Assembly: GCA_050303415.1 (NCBI GenBank)
Contig: JBNLBS010000006.1
Span: 1-64,000, forward strand
Direction: 5' to 3'
Source of the DNA: JBNLBS01 sp050303415
GTDB lineage: Bacteria; Pseudomonadota; Gammaproteobacteria; Methylococcales; Methylomonadaceae
DNA: 64,000 bases
This document shows, one piece after another, positions 28,117 through 36,206 of this stretch. The translations under genes were made by a program, and so were the position numbers. The number at the start of each line of letters is the position of its first letter. The stretch's first letter is position 1. The notes under the pieces were generated by a model. That model was not told the DNA's origin. It saw only the letters and a program-made list of their open reading frames with translations, and ran no database searches.

Positions 28117-29675
28117 TTTGTTGCCTCGCTTAATTCATGCCCAAACTGCCCGTCCAAACCGCCTTGCTCTGCCATGTCTTGGCCTATTTTATTCAAATCC
28201 AATGCCTCATCGGCATTTCGAGACTCCAGTTTACCCAGAATATAAAAATCAATGTCATCAGGTTCTACAAAACTATCGGTCGGCAACATAACCTGGCTTT
28301 GTAAAATCGGTTTGGCCAGCTTAGGCGTTACAAAAATCACCAACTCCGTTTCATTTTTCAAAAAACTTTCGTTTCTGAACAACGCACCCAATACCGGCAC
28401 ATCACCCAAACCCGGTAGCTTATTGACATTTTCACGTATATTATCGCTGATTAATCCGGCAATACTCATGGTTTGCCCATCTGCCAACTCAAGAGTACTG
28501 CTTGCTTCACGCTTGGTCAGCCCAGGAATGGTAAAACTTGCATTGGTGCCGGCAACTGTATTTGTGATACTGGTAATATCGGTCAGCTCACTCACACTGA
28601 CATTCATATTCAAATTTATCCGCCCACTATCCAGGACAACCGGTAAGAAACGCAAACCTATACCAAATTCCTTAAATTCAATTGTAATCGTGTTTCCGCC
28701 GTTGGTATTATTTTGCGCGACAGGAATAGGAAACTCACCACCGGAAATAAAAGTCGCTTCCTGTCCGGATAAAGTCGTCAATGTCGGTTCCGCCAAAATT
28801 TTAGCCAGGCTCTGGTTTTTGGCCGCATCTATGGCCATATCAAAAGCAAAGTCACCGCTGATAGCACTTAAAAATAAACCACTCGCACTTATACTGTGGT
28901 TATTTGTGGTCAATATATTTTGTAATGTCCCGGTGACCGGATTAGTGGCTGTATTAAAAGAACCACCTCCACTCAAGGCTCCAAAAGTGATTTCATTACT
29001 TGGCCTCAAGGCACTGAACTGAATATTCAAGCCTTTTGCTAAACTCCGGTTAATCTCAGCAACCTTGACTTCTAACATTACCTGGTGAGCGCCGGATACG
29101 CTCATCATATTAATTACTCTATTTTGACTTCTTCCTGATGATGAACCGCCCCCTCCTGAGCCACCTGAGCCACCTGAGCCACCTGAACTACCCCCCCTTC
29201 TTGACCTCGGCATAAAGGACTGCGCAATATCTAATGCCGATTGCAATTTATCCAAACCACTGACTTGCCCGCTCAAGACAATATTTCGTTGTGTGGAATA
29301 CACTTCAATTTTTTCGCCAGGCAGCAGTTCATGCAACTTCATCTTCAAAGTTTCAAGGTCATGCGTCACTTCAACATTAATTAGTTGCTCAAGCTTGTTA
29401 TTTTTGCCCCAGACATAAATATTGGTTGTTCCCAATGCTTTGCCTTGTAACAATAATTCATACGGAGGAAATAATTTGAAATTGGCTATTTTAGGGTTAC
29501 TTTGCGAAACCTTTCCAAGCGAGTGATTAAAGCGAATCAAACGGGATTTGTTTAAAGGCACCTGGTACGTTATCGTCTCAACTTCTTGTAGTCCTGACTT
29601 TGCCACCACCTGGTTACTTAAACCCATCATGCCCAGGCACATAATCAGCCATAAAATGTTTATTTTCTTTTTCAT
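28113..29675 (-). CDS. cpaC: Tad pilus secretin RcpA/CpaC
   Basis: A 520-residue outer-membrane secretin. A signal peptide (INILWLIMCLGMMGLSNQVVA) precedes an N-domain (VPLNKSRLIRFNHSLGKVSQSNPKIANF, typical of CpaC/RcpA), a BON-like part, a Gly/Ser-rich linker near residues 163-182, and the secretin channel domain (VMLEVKVAEINRSLAKGLNIQFS, LAEPTLTTLSGQEATFISGGEFPIPV, LPGLGDVPVLGALFRNESF). It forms the pore through which the Flp pilus leaves the cell. The linker is coded by a nine-base tandem repeat. It is followed by the lipoprotein gene with a four-base overlap. Confidence 0.94.
   Translation of the reverse strand: MKKKINILWLIMCLGMMGLSNQVVAKSGLQEVETITYQVPLNKSRLIRFNHSLGKVSQSNPKIANFKLFPPYELLLQGKALGTTNIYVWGKNNKLEQLINVEVTHDLETLKMKLHELLPGEKIEVYSTQRNIVLSGQVSGLDKLQSALDIAQSFMPRSRRGGSSGGSGGSGGSGGGGSSSGRSQNRVINMMSVSGAHQVMLEVKVAEINRSLAKGLNIQFSALRPSNEITFGALSGGGSFNTATNPVTGTLQNILTTNNHSISASGLFLSAISGDFAFDMAIDAAKNQSLAKILAEPTLTTLSGQEATFISGGEFPIPVAQNNTNGGNTITIEFKEFGIGLRFLPVVLDSGRINLNMNVSVSELTDITSITNTVAGTNASFTIPGLTKREASSTLELADGQTMSIAGLISDNIRENVNKLPGLGDVPVLGALFRNESFLKNETELVIFVTPKLAKPILQSQVMLPTDSFVEPDDIDFYILGKLESRNADEALDLNKIGQDMAEQGGLDGQFGHELSEATK
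29161..29187. repeat. Nine-base tandem repeat in the secretin linker
   Basis: Three head-to-tail copies of CCACCTGAG, the last ending in A, with a degenerate copy just before at 29152-29160. On the minus strand they code Gly-Gly-Ser units in the linker before the secretin domain. Copy-number change would alter linker length in frame. Confidence 0.85.
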
Positions 29676-29760
29676 AATGTTAAGTCCATTGATAGGTTAG
29701 TTCTATTTACCGCTAGGATATAAGTGAAAAATTATATTAATTCCCCTCTCGCTTAATAGC

Positions 29761-30498
29761 CTACCACGGCACAACAGTGACTGGTCTAGCTGACTTCCTT
29801 GTGCTTCGAGGCTTTTTAACAATTGGCTTAATTTCACCTTTACGGTTAATAATTACCGAATCAGTCGGGTTTCGCAAAGTTAATTGTATTTTTCCTTCCT
29901 GCATTGCCTCAGCAATTATTTCGGCTTCTCGCGGGGTTATTTCCAATGTTACCGCTCTGACTACAGCCGGCTTTTCTTTGTTAGGCGATGCCATTTGATC
30001 GACGGCTAATACCTTTATGTTTTCCAGCAGCGTAGTTACTTTAACATTCCCTTTTTTCCCTTTAATCAATAAGATGTCAATCCTGTTTCCCGGCAGAATA
30101 AAACCCGCAACACCGACAACATCATTTACCCGAATCGAAATTGCTCTATGTTTTTTGGTGATTAATGATGACAACGTACTACCGCCTAAATGTTCGGCAA
30201 CCCGTTGCTGGGTGATCACTTCACCAGGGTAAAAATTATTTTTTGTAATTTTACCAATTACATCTTCGGTTTTCTTAAACGCACCTTCCGGAATTTTGGA
30301 GCCGGCCCATTCAATCGTTTTTAAATGCACCTCCTCCAATTTAATGCCAAATGGAATTTCAGAGGATGCCACAACCACCGATGTGGTACTTACCTTGCCA
30401 CTGGAAACCTGTTTATTTAACCAAACTTTTGCAATAATCGCTGCCAGAGATGCAAAAAAAACAGCGATAATCAGCATAATTACCATACGCCTGTTCAT
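29761..30498 (-). CDS. cpaB: CpaB/RcpC family pilus assembly protein
   Basis: A 245-residue protein with an N-terminal membrane helix (MVIMLIIAVFFASLAAIIAKVWL) and a SAF-type domain at about 40-105 (VVVASSEIPFGIKLEEVHLKTIEW), then the conserved RAISIRVNDVVGVAGFILPGNRIDIL segment that identifies CpaB/RcpC. It ends in a basic Arg/Lys-rich tail. It is a periplasmic part of the Tad machine, beside the secretin. It begins 4 bases after the ATPase gene ends and is followed by the secretin after 85 bases. Confidence 0.93.
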   Translation of the reverse strand: MNRRMVIMLIIAVFFASLAAIIAKVWLNKQVSSGKVSTTSVVVASSEIPFGIKLEEVHLKTIEWAGSKIPEGAFKKTEDVIGKITKNNFYPGEVITQQRVAEHLGGSTLSSLITKKHRAISIRVNDVVGVAGFILPGNRIDILLIKGKKGNVKVTTLLENIKVLAVDQMASPNKEKPAVVRAVTLEITPREAEIIAEAMQEGKIQLTLRNPTDSVIINRKGEIKPIVKKPRSTRKSARPVTVVPW

Positions 30499-30502
30499 TG
30501 TA

Positions 30503-31780
30503 TTATCCTTCCTTCAAATTAACGAAATAAGTATCCCAGGCCAACAGAATATTGTATTGACTCACAACATTTTTTTGATTCATATATGCCGCAATATCCA
30601 ATGCAATACGCATTAAATCCCTTGGATGGCAAGGTAACAAATCGCGCCCGGTTTCACGAAATTTGTCAAAAAGTGTTTGCAATACATTTGACTCCACATT
30701 GGCTTGCCTTTCATCCACCAAGTCCTGCCAAATTTCTGTAAATTGCTTTTCATCTATAGGCGTAAAATGTATTTTATAGCCCAAACGACGCAGAAAAGCT
30801 TCATCTGCCAAGTCTGTGGGATGCAGATTGGTAGAAAAAATTAGAACGCAATTAAAAGGAACCGCAAAATGTTTGCCGGTAATTAAAGTCAAAAAGTCCC
30901 TACGTTCTTCCATCGGCACAATCCACCGGTTAAACAAATCCATTGGCGGCATCCGCTGACGCCCCATATCATCAATGATATATATACCGTTATTGGCCTT
31001 TAATTGAGTAGGTGCATAACTTGTTCTGGCAACTGGATCATAATTGACTTCCAACTGATCCATAGTCAGTTCACCACCACTGATAGCAACCGGTCGTTCA
31101 CATAAAATTAATCGCTGATCATGTTGTGCACTCAGCGCCACTGGGTCATCGACTTCATCCTGTGTTACGGGCATATGTATTAAAGGATCGAAGTATTGAA
31201 TAATTTCTCGATCGATTGCAATCGCATACGGCAGGTAAACATTCCCCCCCAATAAAGCGGCCATTTTCTTGCAAATGTATGTTTTGCCTGTCCCTGCCTG
31301 CCCATATACCAGCAGAGGTAATCCGGAAAAAAGCGCTGGCCCAAGGACATCAAGATGATGTTCATCTATCACTACGTCCTGAAAAGCTTCTTGGATCTGA
31401 TCCCTTGTTAAACTATCTGTAAATAAAGACTGCGACAAAATCAGCTGATTATAATGTTCGAGCGTAATGGGTACCGGCCCGACGTAACCACTCCTTAACA
31501 TCGCATTGGAAGCATCTGCCCGCCCCAGCTCTGTCAGTTGAAATCGCACGCCTGAATTACTATTTAAAGGGCTATGAGACTGAACACGCTGGTCCTTACG
31601 CAGTTTTTCCAGAATTGATTCAATAATCCCTCCAGAAAGTTTCATGCGCTCCCTTAATTGCAAGAGATCCAACATCACCCCATCATAAAGGTGCTTTAGC
31701 AGCAGCTCCTTAATCAATTCCTCCGCTAAGCCTGTTTCGCTCAAGTCGCGAGGTTGTCGATTAAGCTGGTTTAATTCCAT
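30503..31780 (-). CDS. AAA+ ATPase with N-terminal winged-helix-like region, inside the Tad operon
   Basis: A 425-residue cytosolic ATPase. Residues 15-95 look like a winged-helix fold (LLLKHLYDGVMLDLLQLRERMKLSGGIIESILEKLRK-type helices and LTELGRADA). The AAA+ core has Walker A GQAGTGKT at 160-167, Walker B GIYIIDD with D270-D271, and sensor-1 FSTNLH near 316-320. It is not the TadA secretion ATPase (encoded at 49253) nor TadZ, so it is an additional ATPase of this pilus operon, between the prepilin peptidase and cpaB with gaps of 4 bases on each side. Its role is unknown; remodelling or regulation of the pilus machine is an inference from position. Confidence 0.8.
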   Translation of the reverse strand: MELNQLNRQPRDLSETGLAEELIKELLLKHLYDGVMLDLLQLRERMKLSGGIIESILEKLRKDQRVQSHSPLNSNSGVRFQLTELGRADASNAMLRSGYVGPVPITLEHYNQLILSQSLFTDSLTRDQIQEAFQDVVIDEHHLDVLGPALFSGLPLLVYGQAGTGKTYICKKMAALLGGNVYLPYAIAIDREIIQYFDPLIHMPVTQDEVDDPVALSAQHDQRLILCERPVAISGGELTMDQLEVNYDPVARTSYAPTQLKANNGIYIIDDMGRQRMPPMDLFNRWIVPMEERRDFLTLITGKHFAVPFNCVLIFSTNLHPTDLADEAFLRRLGYKIHFTPIDEKQFTEIWQDLVDERQANVESNVLQTLFDKFRETGRDLLPCHPRDLMRIALDIAAYMNQKNVVSQYNILLAWDTYFVNLKEG

Positions 31781-31784
31781 AGGG

Positions 31785-32321
31785 TTAATCCCAGAAAACC
31801 TTACCTAAAGTTAAACTGTCATGCATCTTTGGAAACAGCACATAGAGTGTTGCCAAAGATATGCCAGGCGCCATTGGTAATTTCCTATTTGTTACTGTAG
31901 CGCCTAATTTATTACGTGGTAGCTGAATTTGGAATAACGCAGAAAAAATACGACAAACCATTTCTTTTACTCCATCATTTAAAACTAAATAGCTAAGTGC
32001 CAACATACCAGAAAATAAATAGCTGTAACAAAAAACTTTCAGTATAGACTGCACACCGATCACACTTCCAATTGCCGCCATAAGCTTGACATCACCAGCA
32101 CCCAGACCTGTGATAAGTCGAATAATTAACAAAGGGACCAAGCCCGCAATCAAACCATACAAACTAGTTATTAATCCCCCGCCTGAAACTAATACACTGT
32201 TTGAAAAAAAACCGGTTGCCAAAATAAACAAACAGATTTTATTCGATATTTTTTGGTCAATAAAATCAATGACTGCAACGTATATCAACAATAGGCACAA
32301 TAAAAAGTAAATAATCGTCAT
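31785..32321 (-). CDS. tadV: Prepilin peptidase TadV/CpaA (type IV leader peptidase family)
   Basis: A 178-residue polytopic aspartyl peptidase. The two catalytic aspartates are D19 (VAVIDFIDQKISN) and D77 in the GxGD motif (LGAGDVKL). It is the short form without the N-methylation domain, as is usual for Tad/Flp systems, and should cleave the Flp and TadE-like leaders after glycine. It lies 119 bases after flp, with a strong hairpin between them. Confidence 0.93.
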   Translation of the reverse strand: MTIIYFLLCLLLIYVAVIDFIDQKISNKICLFILATGFFSNSVLVSGGGLITSLYGLIAGLVPLLIIRLITGLGAGDVKLMAAIGSVIGVQSILKVFCYSYLFSGMLALSYLVLNDGVKEMVCRIFSALFQIQLPRNKLGATVTNRKLPMAPGISLATLYVLFPKMHDSLTLGKVFWD

Positions 32322-32396
32322 TAATTACTTAAATAAGTCTCCTTTTAACTCGCACAGCATTAATCATCCCACATTCGACTAAAGATTCTGCCAAAC

Positions 32397-32420
32397 AGGC
32401 CTGACCAGTTGGTCAGGCCT
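32397..32420. terminator. Perfect hairpin between flp and tadV
   Basis: A ten-pair perfect stem (AGGCCTGACC / GGTCAGGCCT) with a four-base loop, starting 20 bases after the flp stop on the minus strand. There is no long T run after it, so it may be a leaky terminator, or an RNA end that stabilises the short flp transcript, giving more pilin than assembly proteins. Confidence 0.7.
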
Positions 32421-32440
32421 TAAATAGCTAATAATTATAA

Positions 32441-32617
32441 TTAAGTTGTAATTAAGCCGGATAAAGTACCAAAAGCACCACTAATTAATCCTGAAATACC
32501 TGCTGATTGATATGCAGCTGCACCGGCAATAATAATGACCGCCGCAATAACAATATATTCAAGTGTTTCAGCACCTTTCTCTTCTAAGAGGAACTTTTTA
32601 ATTTTATTTTCAGACAT
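32441..32617 (-). CDS. flp: Flp-type major pilin
   Basis: A 58-residue pilin precursor. The leader MSENKIKKFLLEEKG ends in G15; the mature protein starts AETLEYIVIAAVIIIAGAAAY, which fits the Flp rule of glycine, four residues, then Glu-Tyr. The hydrophobic helix is followed by a short tail with several Ser and Thr (QSAGISGLISGAFGTLSGLI). The ATG at 32617 is preferred because an AAAAGGTGAG ribosome site is 6-7 bases upstream; an in-frame GTG three codons earlier overlaps that site. It heads the downstream Tad block and is preceded by a perfect CRP-type palindrome about 150 bases upstream. Ser/Thr residues of the tail are possible glycosylation sites. Confidence 0.93.
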   Translation of the reverse strand: MSENKIKKFLLEEKGAETLEYIVIAAVIIIAGAAAYQSAGISGLISGAFGTLSGLITT

Positions 32618-33222
32618 TTGTCTCACCTTTTAAAAATTTAAGAATTAAAAAAAACATCCATCCATTAATGTTTGTATTTACAGCCTTAGTCTAGCCAAAC
32701 ATTTATGTCCTGTCTATTACCCAAAGGTCCAATATGAAAAAAAAATCAACTTATTGTTTTTTATATTGTGAACAAGCTCACATACAACCTGACACATTAA
32801 ACTGCATCCCGTATACCTTGCAGCTATTCTGTATGAATTACAAAGGGCTTATTAAGCCCGGTATTGTCCCTGAGAATAAAAAGGAATTTCCTTGGATTTA
32901 ACATTATCTTGGACTACTTTTTCATGATTTCAGTTCTCAAAAAATACAAACAAGTGTACTTTGCTAAAACAATCATCCTGAGCTTTTTTAAAACAATGCT
33001 GGATTTATGTAAACTTTACTCAAAACAAGTAAAACGGGATTATGAAATTATTTCTATATAGTTTTAGAAAAAAGCTAATAATTTTCCGTTAAGTTTATTT
33101 TTTGCCCCCCATCACTATAAAAAAAACCGGCCCTGGATTCAATTTCCAACTATCAAAGATTTATATCAAATCTTTTTGACCAATCATTTAAATTAAGATT
33201 TAAAATCATTGTTTCCAGACAG
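32618..33222. other. flp upstream region
   Basis: About 600 AT-rich bases between flp and the polytopic protein gene upstream, both minus strand. It holds a perfect CRP-type site (32767-32782), a GGGCTT/AAGCCC hairpin at 32845-32859 and a probable flp promoter that I cannot place exactly. A plus-strand frame at 32864-33061 has no recognisable protein features and is not called. Confidence 0.5.
32767..32782. promoter_or_regulatory. Perfect CRP/Vfr-type palindrome upstream of flp
   Basis: TGTGA-ACAAGC-TCACA: all ten core bases of the CRP consensus with the correct six-base spacer, flanked by AT on both sides (ATTGTGA...TCACATA). Its centre is about 157 bases upstream of the flp start codon. 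A class I adenylate cyclase is encoded at 51273-54095. An activator role at flp is inferred. Confidence 0.75.
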
Positions 33223-34773
33223 CTAATTTGAAACCAATTCTTTCTTATACGCGTAGACTTCATAACACACTATTCCTTCCTGAACGCATGAAGCATGTAA
33301 AAGCTGATAATTCCTCCAGATTAATTGAAATTTTTCATCCATTTTTAATGCTTCCAGATAATTAACCTGTATATATTTCAATGGCCACTGGGTTGACGTA
33401 TCAACAATAATAAAATCGGGCGGGTAATCCTCCAGCATTCCAATTACTTGTTGATGGATAAAGCGACCACTCTCTGAAAAGCTTTCAATTGGGATATAGT
33501 TAAAATCAGAATCCGGTACATCAAAGCGCTTATATTCCGTAGCCAAATATGCCATATTTCGTACAGGAAACTGCCATTTGGCGCCATTTTTTAAAATAGC
33601 GGTATGAAAAGGTCTTAAGTGCGGACTAATAGCAGCAACTGTTTTGTTTTGAATGATTGTACCAATTGACCGGCCGGCCTGATTTCCTATCAACTGAAAT
33701 TTCAAATTTACTTCGTGCAAAATACTATAAGTACAAAATATAAGAAAAATAGTTAATATTTTTTTAGATAAAACATGCCAAATTGACAATGCAAACACAA
33801 TTACAAATACAGCAATTGGGAATGAATGATGCGAGTATCCACGCTGCTGAAGTTGTAGAACCAGGGCCGAACTGATGCAGGCAGAAAACAGGATAACTGT
33901 TTTTTGAATAGCGGTATTATCTTGTTGGGTAATTGCTTTTCGTCTAAACAGAATATGTACCAATAAAACAATAGCCGGGGCCAGATAAAAAAACTCGGTT
34001 GCTATTAAAGCCAACTGAGGAACCAAATAGCCCTGAACGGCTGAAATCAAATTTTTTATCCGGATAAAATATTCCGTGTAAAAAAACCAATAAAACAGGT
34101 AACCGGAACCCACCAAGACAATAAACAGAGTTTCTATCCGGGCAAAAGCAAACAGGCGCCGGTTGTAAACTAAAAAAACAGTCTCAACAAACAAAAAAAG
34201 AAGTACATAAACTGGTTTAAAGATAATAGCTAAACCGGCAACTATGCCCACCATCGCTGCAAGCAGACGACCGGGGTGGAACCCTGAAAGCCTGGCACAG
34301 AGCAACATTAAAAAAGGAAGAATTAATGCAACAAACAAGTGCTCCCTCAGACCAAAGATATTTCTGGACCTATAGGCAAGAGGCAGCAGAAAATTGATAC
34401 CATAAATCCCGGCAATCCATATCAGTGTCTGTACCCTGGATTTGCTTAAACCGCCTTTATAAATTATCCAGCAAGTCAACAACGCACCAAGCTGTAATAC
34501 CAAAAAACACTGCAGGACAATGCCTTGATATACAGGTATATTTATCCAAGTTGATAAATAAACCGGTAACCCATAAAAGAATTGTTCCATTGGAATAAGC
34601 GGGGAACCATATTTTGATACAATCTGAGGCTCACGAATAGTAAAACCCGCTTCATTAACCATGCCCGCAAGATCATGATGCAAGGGGATTAGGTCCGGAA
34701 TCATCCATAGCACAACTAACGACGGGAGAACCCCTAATAAAAAAACAAGTCTTAAATAATTAAACGGTTGCAT
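33223..34773 (-). CDS. Polytopic membrane protein, GT-C glycosyltransferase-like
   Basis: A 516-residue protein with about ten hydrophobic helices over the first 390 residues and a soluble C-terminal domain of about 130 residues (FIIVDTSTQWPLKYIQ). An acidic loop after the first helix (IPLHHDLAGMVNEAG) is where GT-C enzymes place their catalytic acid, and the first long loop region holds NIFGLREHL. The plan fits GT-C lipid-sugar transferases, oligosaccharyltransferases or polymerases, but no family motif is decisive. It is the last gene of the glycan cluster, upstream of flp, and has the same general plan as the protein at 43428. Confidence 0.6.
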   Translation of the reverse strand: MQPFNYLRLVFLLGVLPSLVVLWMIPDLIPLHHDLAGMVNEAGFTIREPQIVSKYGSPLIPMEQFFYGLPVYLSTWINIPVYQGIVLQCFLVLQLGALLTCWIIYKGGLSKSRVQTLIWIAGIYGINFLLPLAYRSRNIFGLREHLFVALILPFLMLLCARLSGFHPGRLLAAMVGIVAGLAIIFKPVYVLLFLFVETVFLVYNRRLFAFARIETLFIVLVGSGYLFYWFFYTEYFIRIKNLISAVQGYLVPQLALIATEFFYLAPAIVLLVHILFRRKAITQQDNTAIQKTVILFSACISSALVLQLQQRGYSHHSFPIAVFVIVFALSIWHVLSKKILTIFLIFCTYSILHEVNLKFQLIGNQAGRSIGTIIQNKTVAAISPHLRPFHTAILKNGAKWQFPVRNMAYLATEYKRFDVPDSDFNYIPIESFSESGRFIHQQVIGMLEDYPPDFIIVDTSTQWPLKYIQVNYLEALKMDEKFQLIWRNYQLLHASCVQEGIVCYEVYAYKKELVSN

Positions 34774-34865
34774 AACCAGATCTTGACGCTCATTAAGAAG
34801 TTTTAGGTTTTAATATTGATAAACAACCAGAATTAGCACTAATACTTGAGCTGAAAAAAAACTTA

Positions 34866-36170
34866 TTAGACATCAGAAACGCTATCAAGAGCCAAGACAC
34901 ACCTAAGTTTTTGTTCAGCCGCTTTTAAAAGTTTATATTTATCTTCAAGGTAGCTGGCATCATGGCACTGCATAACTTTTTCCCATACCGGTCTGTTATA
35001 AAAACGGGAAACTTTGCTCAATGTTTGTTCATTTATTGTGTCTACAGCAAGAACCAAACCCTTGTCGACAAACCCATTGTAATCATATGTAATTTGATCC
35101 AGTCGCCCATCATAAATCACTGGACAGCCGCCTTTCAGTATTTCAATAACAGCGCTCGTGTTGCCGCATATAACCAGGTTACATTTAGCAATATCATTAC
35201 TCAGGCTGGTTTTTGCGCTGATTTCTACCATAGAAAAATCCTTTAAAAGATCTGAAAAATTATCTTTCAACAATTCAACAGGATGAGGCCGAATCAAAAT
35301 ACGACCTGATGGAATAAATTTATGCCATAAAGCTACCAGTTCTCGTACCCGGTCTTTATTGGTAAGAGCCGTAAGAAAAATGCCAACTGTTAATTTGGAG
35401 TTGCCGACTAAATCTAATTTTAACCGCTCTTTTTTTTGATGATAACCGATTAGGTTATAGTTGATAGGTCGCTTTTCTTCAGCTATTAGTTTTTTTAAAA
35501 CGGTATCACTTGTAAACAGTGCCAGATCAACTGGTGGCAAAGCTATTGGTACAACCTTTTCCGGTGCATGTGCATGATTGATATACACGATTTTAATCGA
35601 CTTGGTTAACGCGGCTGCGGCTAACGCGGTGCATTCAGGTGAATAATGATTGGCAATCAAAATACCTTTGGCCTCAATTTCTGCAAAAATTTGTTTATAG
35701 CGCAAGTAAAAGGCCAGCGTACTGAAAACACGACAGGCAGGCATAAAATGCAGCTTATCTGTACATTTTCTTGCAAACCGGTATAAGCGTGGAATGATGA
35801 AAATATAACGTAATGCTGCCAGCCAATTTTTAGGGTAAAAAACATATTTTCTGGCAATAAAAAGTTCATCATTATCTATCGTTGAAAACGCCGATTTAAT
35901 TCGATTAATGGCAGCATGTTCATTTGGGTAGGAAGCAAAGCATAACAATGCCATATTTTTTTGCACGGGTAATTTAATGCTCAAAAAACATTTGAGGCCG
36001 TACAATAACAGTAAAATACTTGCGACTGGTGTGTGATCAACACTCTTATAGATATTAAACGCCAGCCTAATTAGCAGTTTTTTTTTAGCTATATCCTCAA
36101 AAATCCGCAACCGGTTTAAGGACGTGTCAATATGTTTTACAGTATTGATTGCGTTCAGAAGGGTATACAT
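34866..36170 (-). CDS. Putative GT-B glycosyltransferase of surface-glycan synthesis
   Basis: A 434-residue soluble or membrane-associated protein. The C-terminal half has features of GT-B enzymes of the capsule/CDP-glycerol type: ILIRPHPVELL with R294-P295-H296-P297, then LVICGNTSAVIEILKGGCPVIYDG near 333-356. The first half is basic, with hydrophobic stretches (SILLLLYGLKCFL) that may touch the membrane. Next to the pseudaminic acid genes, it is the best candidate in the window for the enzyme that transfers pseudaminic acid from CMP, but that is inference. It follows pseI after about 36 bases. Confidence 0.65.
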   Translation of the reverse strand: MYTLLNAINTVKHIDTSLNRLRIFEDIAKKKLLIRLAFNIYKSVDHTPVASILLLLYGLKCFLSIKLPVQKNMALLCFASYPNEHAAINRIKSAFSTIDNDELFIARKYVFYPKNWLAALRYIFIIPRLYRFARKCTDKLHFMPACRVFSTLAFYLRYKQIFAEIEAKGILIANHYSPECTALAAAALTKSIKIVYINHAHAPEKVVPIALPPVDLALFTSDTVLKKLIAEEKRPINYNLIGYHQKKERLKLDLVGNSKLTVGIFLTALTNKDRVRELVALWHKFIPSGRILIRPHPVELLKDNFSDLLKDFSMVEISAKTSLSNDIAKCNLVICGNTSAVIEILKGGCPVIYDGRLDQITYDYNGFVDKGLVLAVDTINEQTLSKVSRFYNRPVWEKVMQCHDASYLEDKYKLLKAAEQKLRCVLALDSVSDV

Positions 36171-36206
36171 AACACCATAACATTAAAAAGAATATCGATA
36201 CTAAAA

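Noticed and set aside
28252..29022. Plus-strand open frame of 256 residues within the secretin gene
   Set aside because: Antisense to a clear RcpA/CpaC secretin; low-complexity hydrophobic product without known motifs.
32864..33061. Plus-strand frame of 65 residues upstream of flp
   Set aside because: No domain, no good ribosome site, AT-rich composition; more likely part of the flp regulatory region.
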